Assembly: GCA_014238325.1 (NCBI GenBank)
Contig: JABABH010000131.1
Span: 1-24,302, forward strand
Origin: Coxiellaceae bacterium
Lineage (GTDB): Bacteria > Pseudomonadota > Gammaproteobacteria > Coxiellales > Coxiellaceae
Length of the DNA: 24,302 nucleotides
Direction of reading: 5' to 3'
Shown here: positions 1 through 7,882 of the stretch, piece after piece
How positions within the stretch are numbered: position 1 is the stretch's first letter
How the letters are laid out: each line of letters begins with the position of its first letter
Notes under the pieces: model-generated
What the model saw: only the letters and a program-made list of their open reading frames with translations
What the model was told of the DNA's origin: nothing
Database searches by the model: none
Position numbers and translations under genes: made by a program

Positions 1-1215
1 ATTGTGCCCAAAAATATTATCTTAATTGGTTCCACCGGCGTTGGGAAAACAGAAATAGCTCGACGTTTAGCGACCACTCAAAAACATGATTCCTGTCCTT
101 GTCCCTGGTTAAAGGTAGAGGCGACTAAATTTACAGAAGTCGGTTATGTCGGTCGCGATGTGGATTCTATTATCCGAGATTTGGTCGATATTTCTGTCAA
201 AATGGTACGTGAAGGTGCCATTCTGCAGGTGCAAGGTGTGGCGAAATTAGCGGCAGAAGAACGTGTACTGAATATTTTGCTCCCGACATCACGCGGTCTT
301 TTTCAAAATGAGCCGAATGAGAATAAAGAAGAAAAAGAAGACACACCTGCTCGCCAATCTTTGCGTCGTAAACTGCGTGCTGGTGATTTCGATGATAAAG
401 AGATCGAGGTAGAGGTGAATGTTCGCTCTTCCTTTGAGATCATGGGACCGCCAGGTATGGAAGAAATGGTGAGTCAGCTGCAAGGGATGATGGAAAATAT
501 TTCAAATCGTCGAACGAAGTCGAGACGTATGCCGGTCAAAGAAGCGCTGCGCATCTTGCAAGAAGAAGAGTCCATGAGACTGATTAACGAAGAAGAAGTT
601 AAGGCGAAAGCGGTGGTGCATGTTGAGCAAAATGGCATCGTCTTTATTGATGAAATTGATAAAATTGTTCGGCGAGAGGGTTCTACTGGTGCTGATGTAT
701 CTCGAGAAGGTGTGCAGCGTGATTTATTGCCCTTGGTCGAAGGATGTACGGTCTTTACGAAATATGGCATGGTGAGAACAGATCACATTTTATTTATTGC
801 TGCTGGTGCCTTTCATGTCTCCAAGCCTTCAGAGTTAATTCCTGAATTTCAAGGCCGTTTCCCCGTGCGAGTAGAATTGCAAGCTCTAAAGGAGGAAGAT
901 TATTTTCGTATTTTGCAAGAACCCAAAGCTTCTCTACTGGAGCAGTCGGTTGCCTTGCTAAAAACGGAAGATGTTTCCCTGAACTTTTTAGAAGATGGCA
1001 TTCGTCGTATTTCAGAAATCGCTTATCAATTGAATGATCGTCTTGAAAATATTGGGGCGCGGCGTTTGTATACCGTGATGACCCATGTCTTAGAAATGAT
1101 TTCATTTGAGGCCTCCGATCATGCTGGGGAGACTGTCACGATTGATAAAAAATATGTCGATGAACAGCTGAGTGAAATTATTAAACATGAGGATCTTAGC
1201 GACTATATTTTATAA
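1..1215 (+). CDS. hslU: ATP-dependent protease ATPase subunit HslU, 5'-truncated by the window edge
   Basis: This is the AAA+ unfoldase of the cytoplasmic HslUV (ClpYQ) protease, which unfolds substrates and feeds them to the HslV peptidase. The frame is open from base 1. The first visible residues (IVPKNI) align with the internal VTPKNI of E. coli HslU, so about 50 N-terminal residues lie upstream and the GTG at base 4 is not the start. Visible motifs are Walker A GSTGVGKT (usually GPTGVGKT), pore loop GYVG, Walker B FIDEIDK, the ENIGARR arginine-finger region, and a C-terminal EDLSDYIL like the E. coli tail that docks into HslV. Two differences stand out: about five extra residues after RRLA (TTQKHDSCPCPW), and a Glu/Lys-rich stretch in the intermediate domain near window codons 102-113. 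hslV is expected just upstream but is not visible. Identification is secure. Confidence 0.97.
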   Translation: MVPKNIILIGSTGVGKTEIARRLATTQKHDSCPCPWLKVEATKFTEVGYVGRDVDSIIRDLVDISVKMVREGAILQVQGVAKLAAEERVLNILLPTSRGLFQNEPNENKEEKEDTPARQSLRRKLRAGDFDDKEIEVEVNVRSSFEIMGPPGMEEMVSQLQGMMENISNRRTKSRRMPVKEALRILQEEESMRLINEEEVKAKAVVHVEQNGIVFIDEIDKIVRREGSTGADVSREGVQRDLLPLVEGCTVFTKYGMVRTDHILFIAAGAFHVSKPSELIPEFQGRFPVRVELQALKEEDYFRILQEPKASLLEQSVALLKTEDVSLNFLEDGIRRISEIAYQLNDRLENIGARRLYTVMTHVLEMISFEASDHAGETVTIDKKYVDEQLSEIIKHEDLSDYIL

Positions 1216-1236
1216 TGATAGGGAGGTAGGGTGCTT

Positions 1237-1266
1237 TGTTCTGCTGCAGCTTCAAGTAGCAGAACA
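1237..1266. other. Hairpin between convergent hslU and metE
   Basis: A perfect 9-base inverted repeat, TGTTCTGCT at 1237-1245 and AGCAGAACA at 1258-1266, encloses a 12-base loop in the 77-base gap between the convergent hslU and metE genes. Neither side is followed by a run of T, so it is not a classic intrinsic terminator. It may still limit read-through from either gene. Confidence 0.3.
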
Positions 1267-1292
1267 CCCGCTTCCCCTGATCGCTGATCGGC

Positions 1293-3602
1293 TTATCTAT
1301 TGAGAGCCGTTGATGTTTTAATATCCGATAAATAGGGCAAGCGAACGCGAGCCGTGGCCATCACTAAACGTTGCAGAAATATTTTGGTATCATCGCTTGT
1401 GGCATAAGTGAGTAAATCAGCGTTGATCCCACATCGCTCAATCGGTATCATCTGCAAGGCATATTTTATAAGTGCTTCCATCTCGGCGAGGCTCGGGAGG
1501 GAAGATAAGTGTGTATAGCTGAGTCCGAGATGCACATCATGAGCATCAGGTAAGTACATCAAAATATCAGTCAGGTGAGTATGGGTCTTGATACCTCTTA
1601 TAGTGAGAATATCCGCGTCCCATGCTGCGATGGTCGGCAATATAGCGGATAGGTTATCTGTAGAAATGTGTGTATGAATTTGAGTACCATTCTGAGCAGC
1701 CGCTGTTGCTAATTTAAAGCTTTTATGAGCACAATCTAAGTAAGCTATACGATCCTCTTTTTTTTGGGGTAGATATTTTTCAAAGCCAGGTTCATCGATT
1801 TGTATCAAACCAATACCGGCTGCTTCTAAACTTTGAATCTCATCACGTAGCACTAAGGCCATTTGATGCGCTGTCGTTGCTATGGGTTGATCTTCACGGA
1901 CAAAAGCATGTGTCAACATAGTGATCGGTCCTGTGAGTAAGGCTTTGATCGGCTTTGTTGTAAGCGATTGCGCGTATTCCATCCAATAAGATAATAAGGG
2001 TTGCATCCGTTTGATATCACCATCAATAATCGGTAGTTTGATGTGATGCGTGCCATCGCTTTGTATCCAAGCATGTTGAGTAATAGTGATACCGCTGATG
2101 CATGCTGCATAATATTCTGCAGCATCGATATAACTAGGTGCCGCGTGCACCAAAATATCTAAATCAAGGTCGACTTGCTGTGCGATAACCGAGGCAATAT
2201 AGGTTCGCATTTTGCTCTCATAGATACCTGGAGTGACAGCATCTTGATGTGGTACGAAGCTATTAGGCTGAGGGAGAGGACTTATCATGCTCGTGGGCAA
2301 TAAAGGGAGATGTATATTTTTATGTTGTATGGAGTTTCGAATAGGATGGGCATCTTTTCGATGCATATCTGTGCTGGTTAGGGCAGATAGTCGCTCTTGG
2401 ATATCAGCACAACAGTTTCGCTCGGATCGGCGGCGGGATTCAAGTTTTTTGCGATTATGATCAAGTTCTAGTTGAATGCTTTGCCGTCCCGCGTTGAGAC
2501 CAGTACTTAATAGCGCGATTTCTTCAATCTTTTGGCGAGCGAAAGCGAGATTTGTATATAGGATCGGATCAAGTTGCGATTCTTCTTCTAAATCGAGTGG
2601 TACGTGTAATAGGGAGCATGAGGGGGCAATCCATAATCGATCTCCCAAAGCAGCATGCAGGTTTTCTAATAGGTTTAATGATTGATGAAGATCATTTATC
2701 CAAACATTATGTCCATTGATTACCCCAATGGACAAGACTTTATGAGGTGGTAAATGGGTTAATGCTCTCCCTAATTCTGAGGGGGCAGCACAACCATCCA
2801 TATGAAAACCGTCTACCGTTAATTCAAAAGTATCGGATAGGTGTTCGTGTAATCCTGCAAAATAAGTAGCTAATAAACATTTCAAACCTGAAAAATTGAA
2901 ATGTTTATAGACTTTCTTAAATTGTTTGCGCCAGGCTTCTGGTAAGTCGATGGATAAAATCGGTTCGTCTATTTGTATCCATTCGACACCCATCCTATTT
3001 AATTTTAAAAATATCGCCTCGTAGACAGGTAATAGGGTATCGAGCAAACAGAGCTTATTAAAGGGTTGATCGGCACAGGCACCTAACCATAAAAAAGAGA
3101 GAGGACCTAGGAGTACAGGTTTGACGCAATAGTGTTCGTTGAGCGCATGCTGAGTGTAGTTGAATATATCATGCTCGTGGGATTGAAGATGAAATACTTG
3201 TGTTTGAGTGAACTCAGGGACAACATAATGATAGGCGGTATTAAACCACTGTGCTTTTCTACAGGCTGACGCTCGGATGTGATCACGACTGTCCCCATAA
3301 AACATATAGAAAAGAGTGTCTAAGGTTGCTATGCCGGGTTGGTTATCGTGCAGAAATCTACCGGGGATATTACCCAATAGAATAGATAGATTTAAAACGT
3401 GGTCAAACCAACAAAAATCTCCAATAGGTAATATATCGAGACCGACTTGGCTTTGTAGGGTCCAATGCTTCCCTTGGAGGTTAAATGCATATTGTTTTAG
3501 GGCTGCACTGTTGACTTCGCGGTGCCAATAGGCCTCAATGATTTTTTTAGTACCTTGTTGATATCCAATCCGTGGGTAGCCTAAGTTGTGAGCAAGCGCC
3601 AT
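1293..3602 (-). CDS. metE: MetE-like protein (cobalamin-independent methionine synthase fold) lacking zinc ligands
   Basis: The protein aligns end to end with E. coli MetE (753 residues), which transfers methyl from methyltetrahydropteroyl-triglutamate to homocysteine. Shared landmarks include LGYPRIG, LLPIGDF-like ILPIGDF, WFNTAYHYVVPE, WIQIDEP, TSCSLLH-like PSCSLLH and IGLIQIDEP. I start at the ATG at 3602 (769 residues), which has GGAGG five bases upstream; an in-frame TTG lies four codons earlier. Aligned to E. coli, His641 is kept (645 here), but Cys643 is Ser647, Glu665 is Arg669 and Cys726 is Leu730. The homocysteine-site IGS is ISP, Glu484 is Ala488 and Trp561 is His565. The proton-donor His694 (698) and Asp599 remain. 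The family assignment is secure, but methionine synthase activity is doubtful. It may be a pseudoenzyme under selection, or a gene decaying by missense only. E. coli residue numbers are from memory; the +4 offset is consistent at these C-terminal-domain sites. Confidence 0.85.
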   Translation of the reverse strand: MALAHNLGYPRIGYQQGTKKIIEAYWHREVNSAALKQYAFNLQGKHWTLQSQVGLDILPIGDFCWFDHVLNLSILLGNIPGRFLHDNQPGIATLDTLFYMFYGDSRDHIRASACRKAQWFNTAYHYVVPEFTQTQVFHLQSHEHDIFNYTQHALNEHYCVKPVLLGPLSFLWLGACADQPFNKLCLLDTLLPVYEAIFLKLNRMGVEWIQIDEPILSIDLPEAWRKQFKKVYKHFNFSGLKCLLATYFAGLHEHLSDTFELTVDGFHMDGCAAPSELGRALTHLPPHKVLSIGVINGHNVWINDLHQSLNLLENLHAALGDRLWIAPSCSLLHVPLDLEEESQLDPILYTNLAFARQKIEEIALLSTGLNAGRQSIQLELDHNRKKLESRRRSERNCCADIQERLSALTSTDMHRKDAHPIRNSIQHKNIHLPLLPTSMISPLPQPNSFVPHQDAVTPGIYESKMRTYIASVIAQQVDLDLDILVHAAPSYIDAAEYYAACISGITITQHAWIQSDGTHHIKLPIIDGDIKRMQPLLSYWMEYAQSLTTKPIKALLTGPITMLTHAFVREDQPIATTAHQMALVLRDEIQSLEAAGIGLIQIDEPGFEKYLPQKKEDRIAYLDCAHKSFKLATAAAQNGTQIHTHISTDNLSAILPTIAAWDADILTIRGIKTHTHLTDILMYLPDAHDVHLGLSYTHLSSLPSLAEMEALIKYALQMIPIERCGINADLLTYATSDDTKIFLQRLVMATARVRLPYLSDIKTSTALNR

Positions 3603-3733
3603 AGGTACCTCCAAGGATTGTACATCGCAGTGATATCAATATGCATGGTAGCTTGTGGATGTTTTTTTAAGCATCCTACTGAATTTATGGAAAAAATGCA
3701 AGTAAGTACGATCGGAGACTATCTGAAAAGATC

Positions 3734-3742
3734 TGCTATAAT
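3734..3742 (+). promoter_or_regulatory. Extended -10 promoter candidate upstream of sppA
   Basis: TGCTATAAT carries a perfect -10 hexamer at 3737-3742 preceded by the TG of an extended -10. No good -35 is seen at the normal distance (ggagac at 3714-3719), which is acceptable for an extended -10. It points towards sppA and would leave a leader of roughly 150 bases. The divergent metE and sppA genes share this intergenic region. Confidence 0.4.
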
Positions 3743-3857
3743 ATCTTTTTTATCCTATTGAGTTTGGTATGCTTTATTGAGAAGGTAGGTGGTGTGACGT
3801 ATTCGATGAGTTGCTTTATCCTATGATTTCTCGTAACCTACATGAGGGGTGGTAGAT

Positions 3858-3932
3858 ATGCATAGGTATCACCGACGTCGACACGCAACATCAGGGTATG
3901 ATACATATGAGCGTAGAGCCTATTGCTTCTGA
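3858..3932 (+). CDS. Possible 24-residue basic leader peptide overlapping the sppA start
   Basis: An ATG at 3858 has a strong Shine-Dalgarno-like GAGGGG at 3844-3849, eight bases upstream. It opens a 24-codon frame rich in Arg, His and Tyr (it begins MHRYHRRRHATSG) that ends inside the sppA coding sequence in a different frame. The ribosome site here looks better than the one at either sppA start, so the small frame could couple or control sppA translation. Nothing else supports it as a gene, and chance is a real alternative. Confidence 0.2.
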   Translation: MHRYHRRRHATSGYDTYERRAYCF

Positions 3933-4857
3933 GTCTTTCTCGAAGGTCATCTTGAAATCACTATTAGAGGAGCGACGTTCTGATCGGTTTTGGAAGAATT
4001 TTCGTTTCTTTGGCTGGATTTTAATTTTATTATTATACATTTTTATTATCTTTTTTTTGAGCAGTGATAGAAAAGATACACAAAATGCGAATGCGCCTTA
4101 TGTGGCCAGTCTTCAATTAAATGGTCTGATCTCGGCTGATACTAATTTTTCAGCAAAAATTGTGATTCCAGAGTTACAACAGGCTTTTGCAGATAGTAAA
4201 TCCAAAGGGGTGTTATTAATTGTCAATTCTCCCGGCGGAAGTCCAGTTCAAGCCTCTCTCATTCACGATAAGATTCTGGAATTAAAGAAACAGTATAAGA
4301 AAAAAGTCGTGGTGGTGGGTGAAGACACCTTAGCTTCCGGTGCGTACCTGGTTGCCACTGCTGCTGATAAAATTTATGTCAATCCAGACACCTTGACCGG
4401 TTCCATTGGTGTTGTGATGGGTGGTTTTGGTTTTGTGGATACCCTAAAAAAATTGGGTATTACACGCCGAGTATTTACGGCGGGCACTCATAAAGATCGT
4501 TTAGATCCATTTTCTCAACTCGATGAACAGGATGTGGTGAAAATAAAACATGTTTTGCATCAAGTGCATCAACATTTTATACAAGATGTCTTAGATGGTC
4601 GTGGTGATAGATTGCAAGGCAACCGTAGTGAATTATTTTCTGGTGATTTTTGGACTGGTGATGTCGCCATGCAGTTGGGTATTGTGGATGGTACGAAAGA
4701 TGTATGGACCGTCTTAAAAGAAGAGTTTAATGTAAAATATTATAAAGATTATACGATTAAGCCGTCGCTCCTGAAGCAATTAATTCAACATACGAGCACA
4801 GCGCTATCGCTGTATTTATACAAGCGTGTATCGCCTATCCAAGAGGTCGCTTATTAA
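3898..4857 (+). CDS. sppA: Membrane-anchored signal peptide peptidase, SppA short type (peptidase S49)
   Basis: This inner-membrane serine protease of family S49 degrades cleaved signal peptides and other membrane peptides. An N-terminal hydrophobic segment at about residues 37-55 anchors it, with the catalytic domain predicted outside. Ser147 in LASGAY is the expected nucleophile and Lys199 in GTHKD the general base, the same Ser/Lys spacing as in Bacillus SppA. NSPGGSP near residue 110 and the TGSIGV stretch are also family features. At 319 residues it has one S49 domain, unlike the long duplicated E. coli SppA (about 618). The start is ambiguous: ATG at 3898 has CAGGG only one base away, while ATG at 3907 has better spacing to it. 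apaH follows 25 bases later and may be co-transcribed. Confidence 0.9.
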   Translation: MIHMSVEPIASESFSKVILKSLLEERRSDRFWKNFRFFGWILILLLYIFIIFFLSSDRKDTQNANAPYVASLQLNGLISADTNFSAKIVIPELQQAFADSKSKGVLLIVNSPGGSPVQASLIHDKILELKKQYKKKVVVVGEDTLASGAYLVATAADKIYVNPDTLTGSIGVVMGGFGFVDTLKKLGITRRVFTAGTHKDRLDPFSQLDEQDVVKIKHVLHQVHQHFIQDVLDGRGDRLQGNRSELFSGDFWTGDVAMQLGIVDGTKDVWTVLKEEFNVKYYKDYTIKPSLLKQLIQHTSTALSLYLYKRVSPIQEVAY

Positions 4858-4882
4858 ACGGAGTATAATATTCTGATATCAT

Positions 4883-5767
4883 ATGGCTACTTATATTATT
4901 GGCGATATTCAGGGATGTTATCAAGATTTATTGGCATTACTGGATCGGATTAACTTTCAGCCAGGTGTCGATCGCCTGGGGTTTGTTGGGGATTTAGTCA
5001 ACCGAGGTCCAGATTCCTTAACGGTGCTTCGCTTTATTCGTTCATTGCCAGATGCATTAGTGGTCCTTGGTAATCATGATCTGTATTTACTGATCTTGGG
5101 ATACGGATTGATGCCTGAAGATGCGTATCCTCATACTTTTCAAGAAATACTGCAAGCTCATGATAAATGGTCGTTATTAGAATGGTTACGCCAGCAGCCA
5201 CTTTTCTATGTTGACCCAGGTGAGCAATTCGTACTGGTGCATGCAGGGTTGCCGCCACAATGGTCTATTGCAGAAAGCCGAGATCATGCTGCAGAGGTAC
5301 ATCATTTATTGCATGGACCAGATAGTTCCATGTTGTTATCGGATTTATTTGGCGATGAGCCGTCAAGCTGGTCTGATGATTTACGTGGACATGAACGTTG
5401 GCGTTATATTACCAATGCTTTTGTGCGTATGCGATATTGTGATCGCAAAGGTCGTCTCGATATGCAGCATAAACAGGTGGTGTCGACGGCGATATCACAC
5501 CCCTTCTTGCCGTGGTTTCAATGGCGTGATAGCAAGGCTGACCGTATTAAAATTATCTTTGGGCACTGGGCTGCATTAAATGGGGTATGTCCTATGCCAC
5601 ATATGTATGCTTTAGATACAGGCTGTGGTTCGGGCCGCCATTTAACAGCACTGTGTTGGGAAACCAAACAGCGGATATCAGTCGATTGCCGTACATTGCC
5701 ACGTGTCGAATATGCGGAGGGAGAAATATGGACACATGCTCAGCATGATGAGCGAAAAGCCTCCTAA
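4883..5767 (+). CDS. apaH: Bis(5'-nucleosyl)-tetraphosphatase, symmetrical (ApaH)
   Basis: A metallophosphatase that cleaves diadenosine tetraphosphate to two ADP, limiting Ap4A build-up in stress and acting on Np4-capped RNA in E. coli. Calcineurin-type metal motifs are all present: GDIQG at 7-11, GDLVNRGP at 36-43, GNHD at 63-66, HAG at 120-122 and FGHWA at 226-230, followed by YALDTGCGSGRHLTAL. The length (294) is slightly above E. coli ApaH (280). The start MATYIIGD aligns exactly with E. coli MATYLIGD. The only nearby purine-rich site (CGGAG) lies about 18 bases from the ATG, too far for efficient initiation, so coupling to sppA translation is possible. In E. coli, apaH lies in an operon with surA, pdxA and rsmA; here its neighbours are different. 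Confidence 0.96.
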   Translation: MATYIIGDIQGCYQDLLALLDRINFQPGVDRLGFVGDLVNRGPDSLTVLRFIRSLPDALVVLGNHDLYLLILGYGLMPEDAYPHTFQEILQAHDKWSLLEWLRQQPLFYVDPGEQFVLVHAGLPPQWSIAESRDHAAEVHHLLHGPDSSMLLSDLFGDEPSSWSDDLRGHERWRYITNAFVRMRYCDRKGRLDMQHKQVVSTAISHPFLPWFQWRDSKADRIKIIFGHWAALNGVCPMPHMYALDTGCGSGRHLTALCWETKQRISVDCRTLPRVEYAEGEIWTHAQHDERKAS

Positions 5768-5996
5768 ATGCATAGCTGACTAGCAGACTCCGGGTTTTTA
5801 GGCGTTATTGCTTGAATTCTATCTCAAATATTCACTATCCCCCATGCTCAATCTGATTTTAAAGGTTGATATTTAAAAATTCGTATTGTATTTGCTCGTT
5901 AATAGTTAAAAATTTATCAAGATGTGGTATTTTATGTTCATTAATTGGTATTGAGCCATAATTCTTTTATTTATCATAGGTTGTAGGAGCTTTGAT

Positions 5997-6935
5997 ATGA
6001 CTGTGGAGCTTGTATCGCGTTGTGCTGAGCGTTTCTCTAAATTCCCAAAAATAAAACAGACGATAAGTTTGAGCGATGAGCAGAAAAAAGGAGATGAGTA
6101 TAGGAGTCAGGCCAAAGACATCGCTAATAAATTAATACATCGAGCAAATAGTATTATTCAGGGCATGAAATATTTATCGCGTAGCATAAAAAAAGAAGAG
6201 GAGGCGAAATACTTTGAGAAACTCTCAGAATGTGCTTGTAAGATTGATCAGATACAGCGTTGGACTGAGAAACCTGTCACCTATTTATCGGGTTATCTAT
6301 ATACAAAAACGAAGGCAAGTAGCCATCAAGGATCTGAGGAGCTGGATTTCACAACACTTTTGCGTCCAATAAAACTATTTTATGACATGTTAATTGAGAT
6401 AAAAATAAACCAGAGGAATGATTTTGATCCATTTTTCAAAAAAAATAGCTCAGTTTTGGAGAAATTAGCAAAAGATATAGGTGTGGAGATCAGTATACCT
6501 AAAGCCCCAAGCGCGAATTCGCATCACTTTAATTGGTTCAGCTGTATCAAGCCTCCTCATGCTCGTGTAGAGATTCAGAGTCAGCAGCCTCAGGCAAGTT
6601 CACAGGAGTTGCCTAAAAATAATGATCTGACCTTGCTGATTGCGAAAATTTTATTGTACTTGGATTATTTCTCTAAATATCAAGATGGCAGTTTGAGCTT
6701 ATTGGAGGGAAAAGACAGCCAGAAATTGATAGATCAGATACAGGCGCACGATCCTGCTAATCGTTTTGTAGAATTCTATCAACGTGATGCTGAGCTCCAA
6801 AATTATAAGCTTATACTTGTCCCTACTCCTCGAGGGAGTAAGGCGGGATCAACGACACCGAGTGCACCGCCAGACCAAGAGCAACGTAGCTCAGCTGATG
6901 GAGGTTCCACCTGTCCGTCACTTGTTTCATCATAG
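5997..6935 (+). CDS. Unrecognised 312-residue protein, first of two tandem paralogue-like genes
   Basis: I do not recognise this protein. It starts at an ATG with AGGAGC seven bases upstream, a good ribosome site. No signal peptide or membrane span is evident. The sequence is hydrophilic and mostly helical in character, with a Lys/Glu-rich stretch at about 60-75, a Ser/Gln/Pro-rich linker near 180-205, and a Pro/Ser/Gly-rich C-terminal tail after about residue 275. Three blocks resemble the next gene in the same order (KxPK-xxx-QxI then SD and EY near the N-terminus; FF then KL-x-x-L and SVE/GVE in the middle; AK-x-x-x-x-x-x-D in the C-terminal third). The gap to that gene is 17 bases, suggesting an operon. 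The location beside an otherwise housekeeping region, with no known domain, fits a lineage-specific or host-interaction gene, but no function can be assigned. Confidence 0.7.
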   Translation: MTVELVSRCAERFSKFPKIKQTISLSDEQKKGDEYRSQAKDIANKLIHRANSIIQGMKYLSRSIKKEEEAKYFEKLSECACKIDQIQRWTEKPVTYLSGYLYTKTKASSHQGSEELDFTTLLRPIKLFYDMLIEIKINQRNDFDPFFKKNSSVLEKLAKDIGVEISIPKAPSANSHHFNWFSCIKPPHARVEIQSQQPQASSQELPKNNDLTLLIAKILLYLDYFSKYQDGSLSLLEGKDSQKLIDQIQAHDPANRFVEFYQRDAELQNYKLILVPTPRGSKAGSTTPSAPPDQEQRSSADGGSTCPSLVSS

Positions 6936-6952
6936 TGAAGAGAGTTGTCTAG

Positions 6953-7882
6953 ATGTTATCTTGCCTATCTAAAAATCCCAGCTTGTTTAAGCAAAAGCAT
7001 CCTAAGCAAGTTGAGCAACCCATTCGTATTTCTGATGTACCCGAGAAATTCAACAAGGAATATGCTGAGATAAAAAAGAGTTGGAGAGAACTCATAGACG
7101 TAGGCTGGCATATGGTTGAAGATGAAGTGGTGCGTCGACCTCACCTCCAAATAAAGAAAATGCTTTCCCTTAAAGAGTTAAAGAAACTCAAGGGTAATTT
7201 TCGTCAGGTTGATAAAACACAAGCTGCATTGAATCAAAAACCTGGGCTTTCATACAGTGAATTCTTTACTGAATATCCAAAGATTCGTCCTTTTGTTGAT
7301 CTTAAAACGTGGGAGGAGAAAAGCCCTTATGCTCTATTTCAGGAGACATCGGAAATATGTCGCATGTCCGAACTGCTATGCATATTGCTTAAATCTATGC
7401 TAGAGGAGTCATCTCTTGAAAATATTGATAAGTTTTTCTTCACGTATGGAGCGAAATTAGATCGGTTGTTGGATTTATTTTCCGTGGAAAGCGCACGTGC
7501 TGTCAGACGTCATGAGAGTGTCGATACGTGTGAATATAAGCTATATGAAGAGAATGAGTATACTGACGTAGCTTTACGTGCTAAAGAAGTCATAATTTTT
7601 ATGGACTGTATCAGTTTTCAATGTTCGACTCAGCATCGGCATGACTTGAAGATGCTGAAAGAAACCGCTGAAGAGCTGGAGAGAGCGGCAGAAGATGATG
7701 CGGCTATGCCACTGAGGTATATCCGGTGTTATCTTAGGTTGTTGGATTCACCTTTGGATAAGTGCTCAGAGAAAGTTGATAGGATGTCGCACCTCGATCT
7801 TTTTAAAGGTGGGAAGCGTTCCTGGACAGCTAAATGGACTAAGACGATGTCGGGGGGCCTTCGTATGAGCGCTCAATCATGA
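6953..7882 (+). CDS. Unrecognised 309-residue protein, second of two tandem paralogue-like genes
   Basis: I do not recognise this protein. It has nearly the same length as its upstream neighbour and appears to share a weakly conserved layout with it, so the pair may be a diverged tandem duplication. It is charged, predicted mostly helical, without a signal peptide or membrane span; it begins MLSCLSKNPS and ends in a basic, Gly/Ser-rich tail. The ATG at 6953 has only a loose purine tract (GAAGAGAG) upstream. The last 44 bases overlap the 3' end of folB on the opposite strand, so the two C-termini are encoded on complementary strands. No catalytic motif was seen. An intracellular bacterium's effector is one possibility, without direct evidence. 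Confidence 0.7.
   Translation: MLSCLSKNPSLFKQKHPKQVEQPIRISDVPEKFNKEYAEIKKSWRELIDVGWHMVEDEVVRRPHLQIKKMLSLKELKKLKGNFRQVDKTQAALNQKPGLSYSEFFTEYPKIRPFVDLKTWEEKSPYALFQETSEICRMSELLCILLKSMLEESSLENIDKFFFTYGAKLDRLLDLFSVESARAVRRHESVDTCEYKLYEENEYTDVALRAKEVIIFMDCISFQCSTQHRHDLKMLKETAEELERAAEDDAAMPLRYIRCYLRLLDSPLDKCSEKVDRMSHLDLFKGGKRSWTAKWTKTMSGGLRMSAQS

Noticed and set aside
4..6. GTG at base 4 as the hslU start
   Set aside because: The frame is open to base 1 and the first residues match the interior of HslU just before Walker A, so the start is outside the window.
4864..4869. TATAAT between sppA and apaH as an apaH promoter
   Set aside because: No -35 element stands at a workable distance and the start codon follows within 14 bases, so it is probably chance in AT-rich DNA.
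5763..5803. Intrinsic terminator after apaH
   Set aside because: The GCCT..CTAAA and TTTAGGC arms need a bulge and a loop of over 20 bases and lack a following T-run, so it is not convincing.
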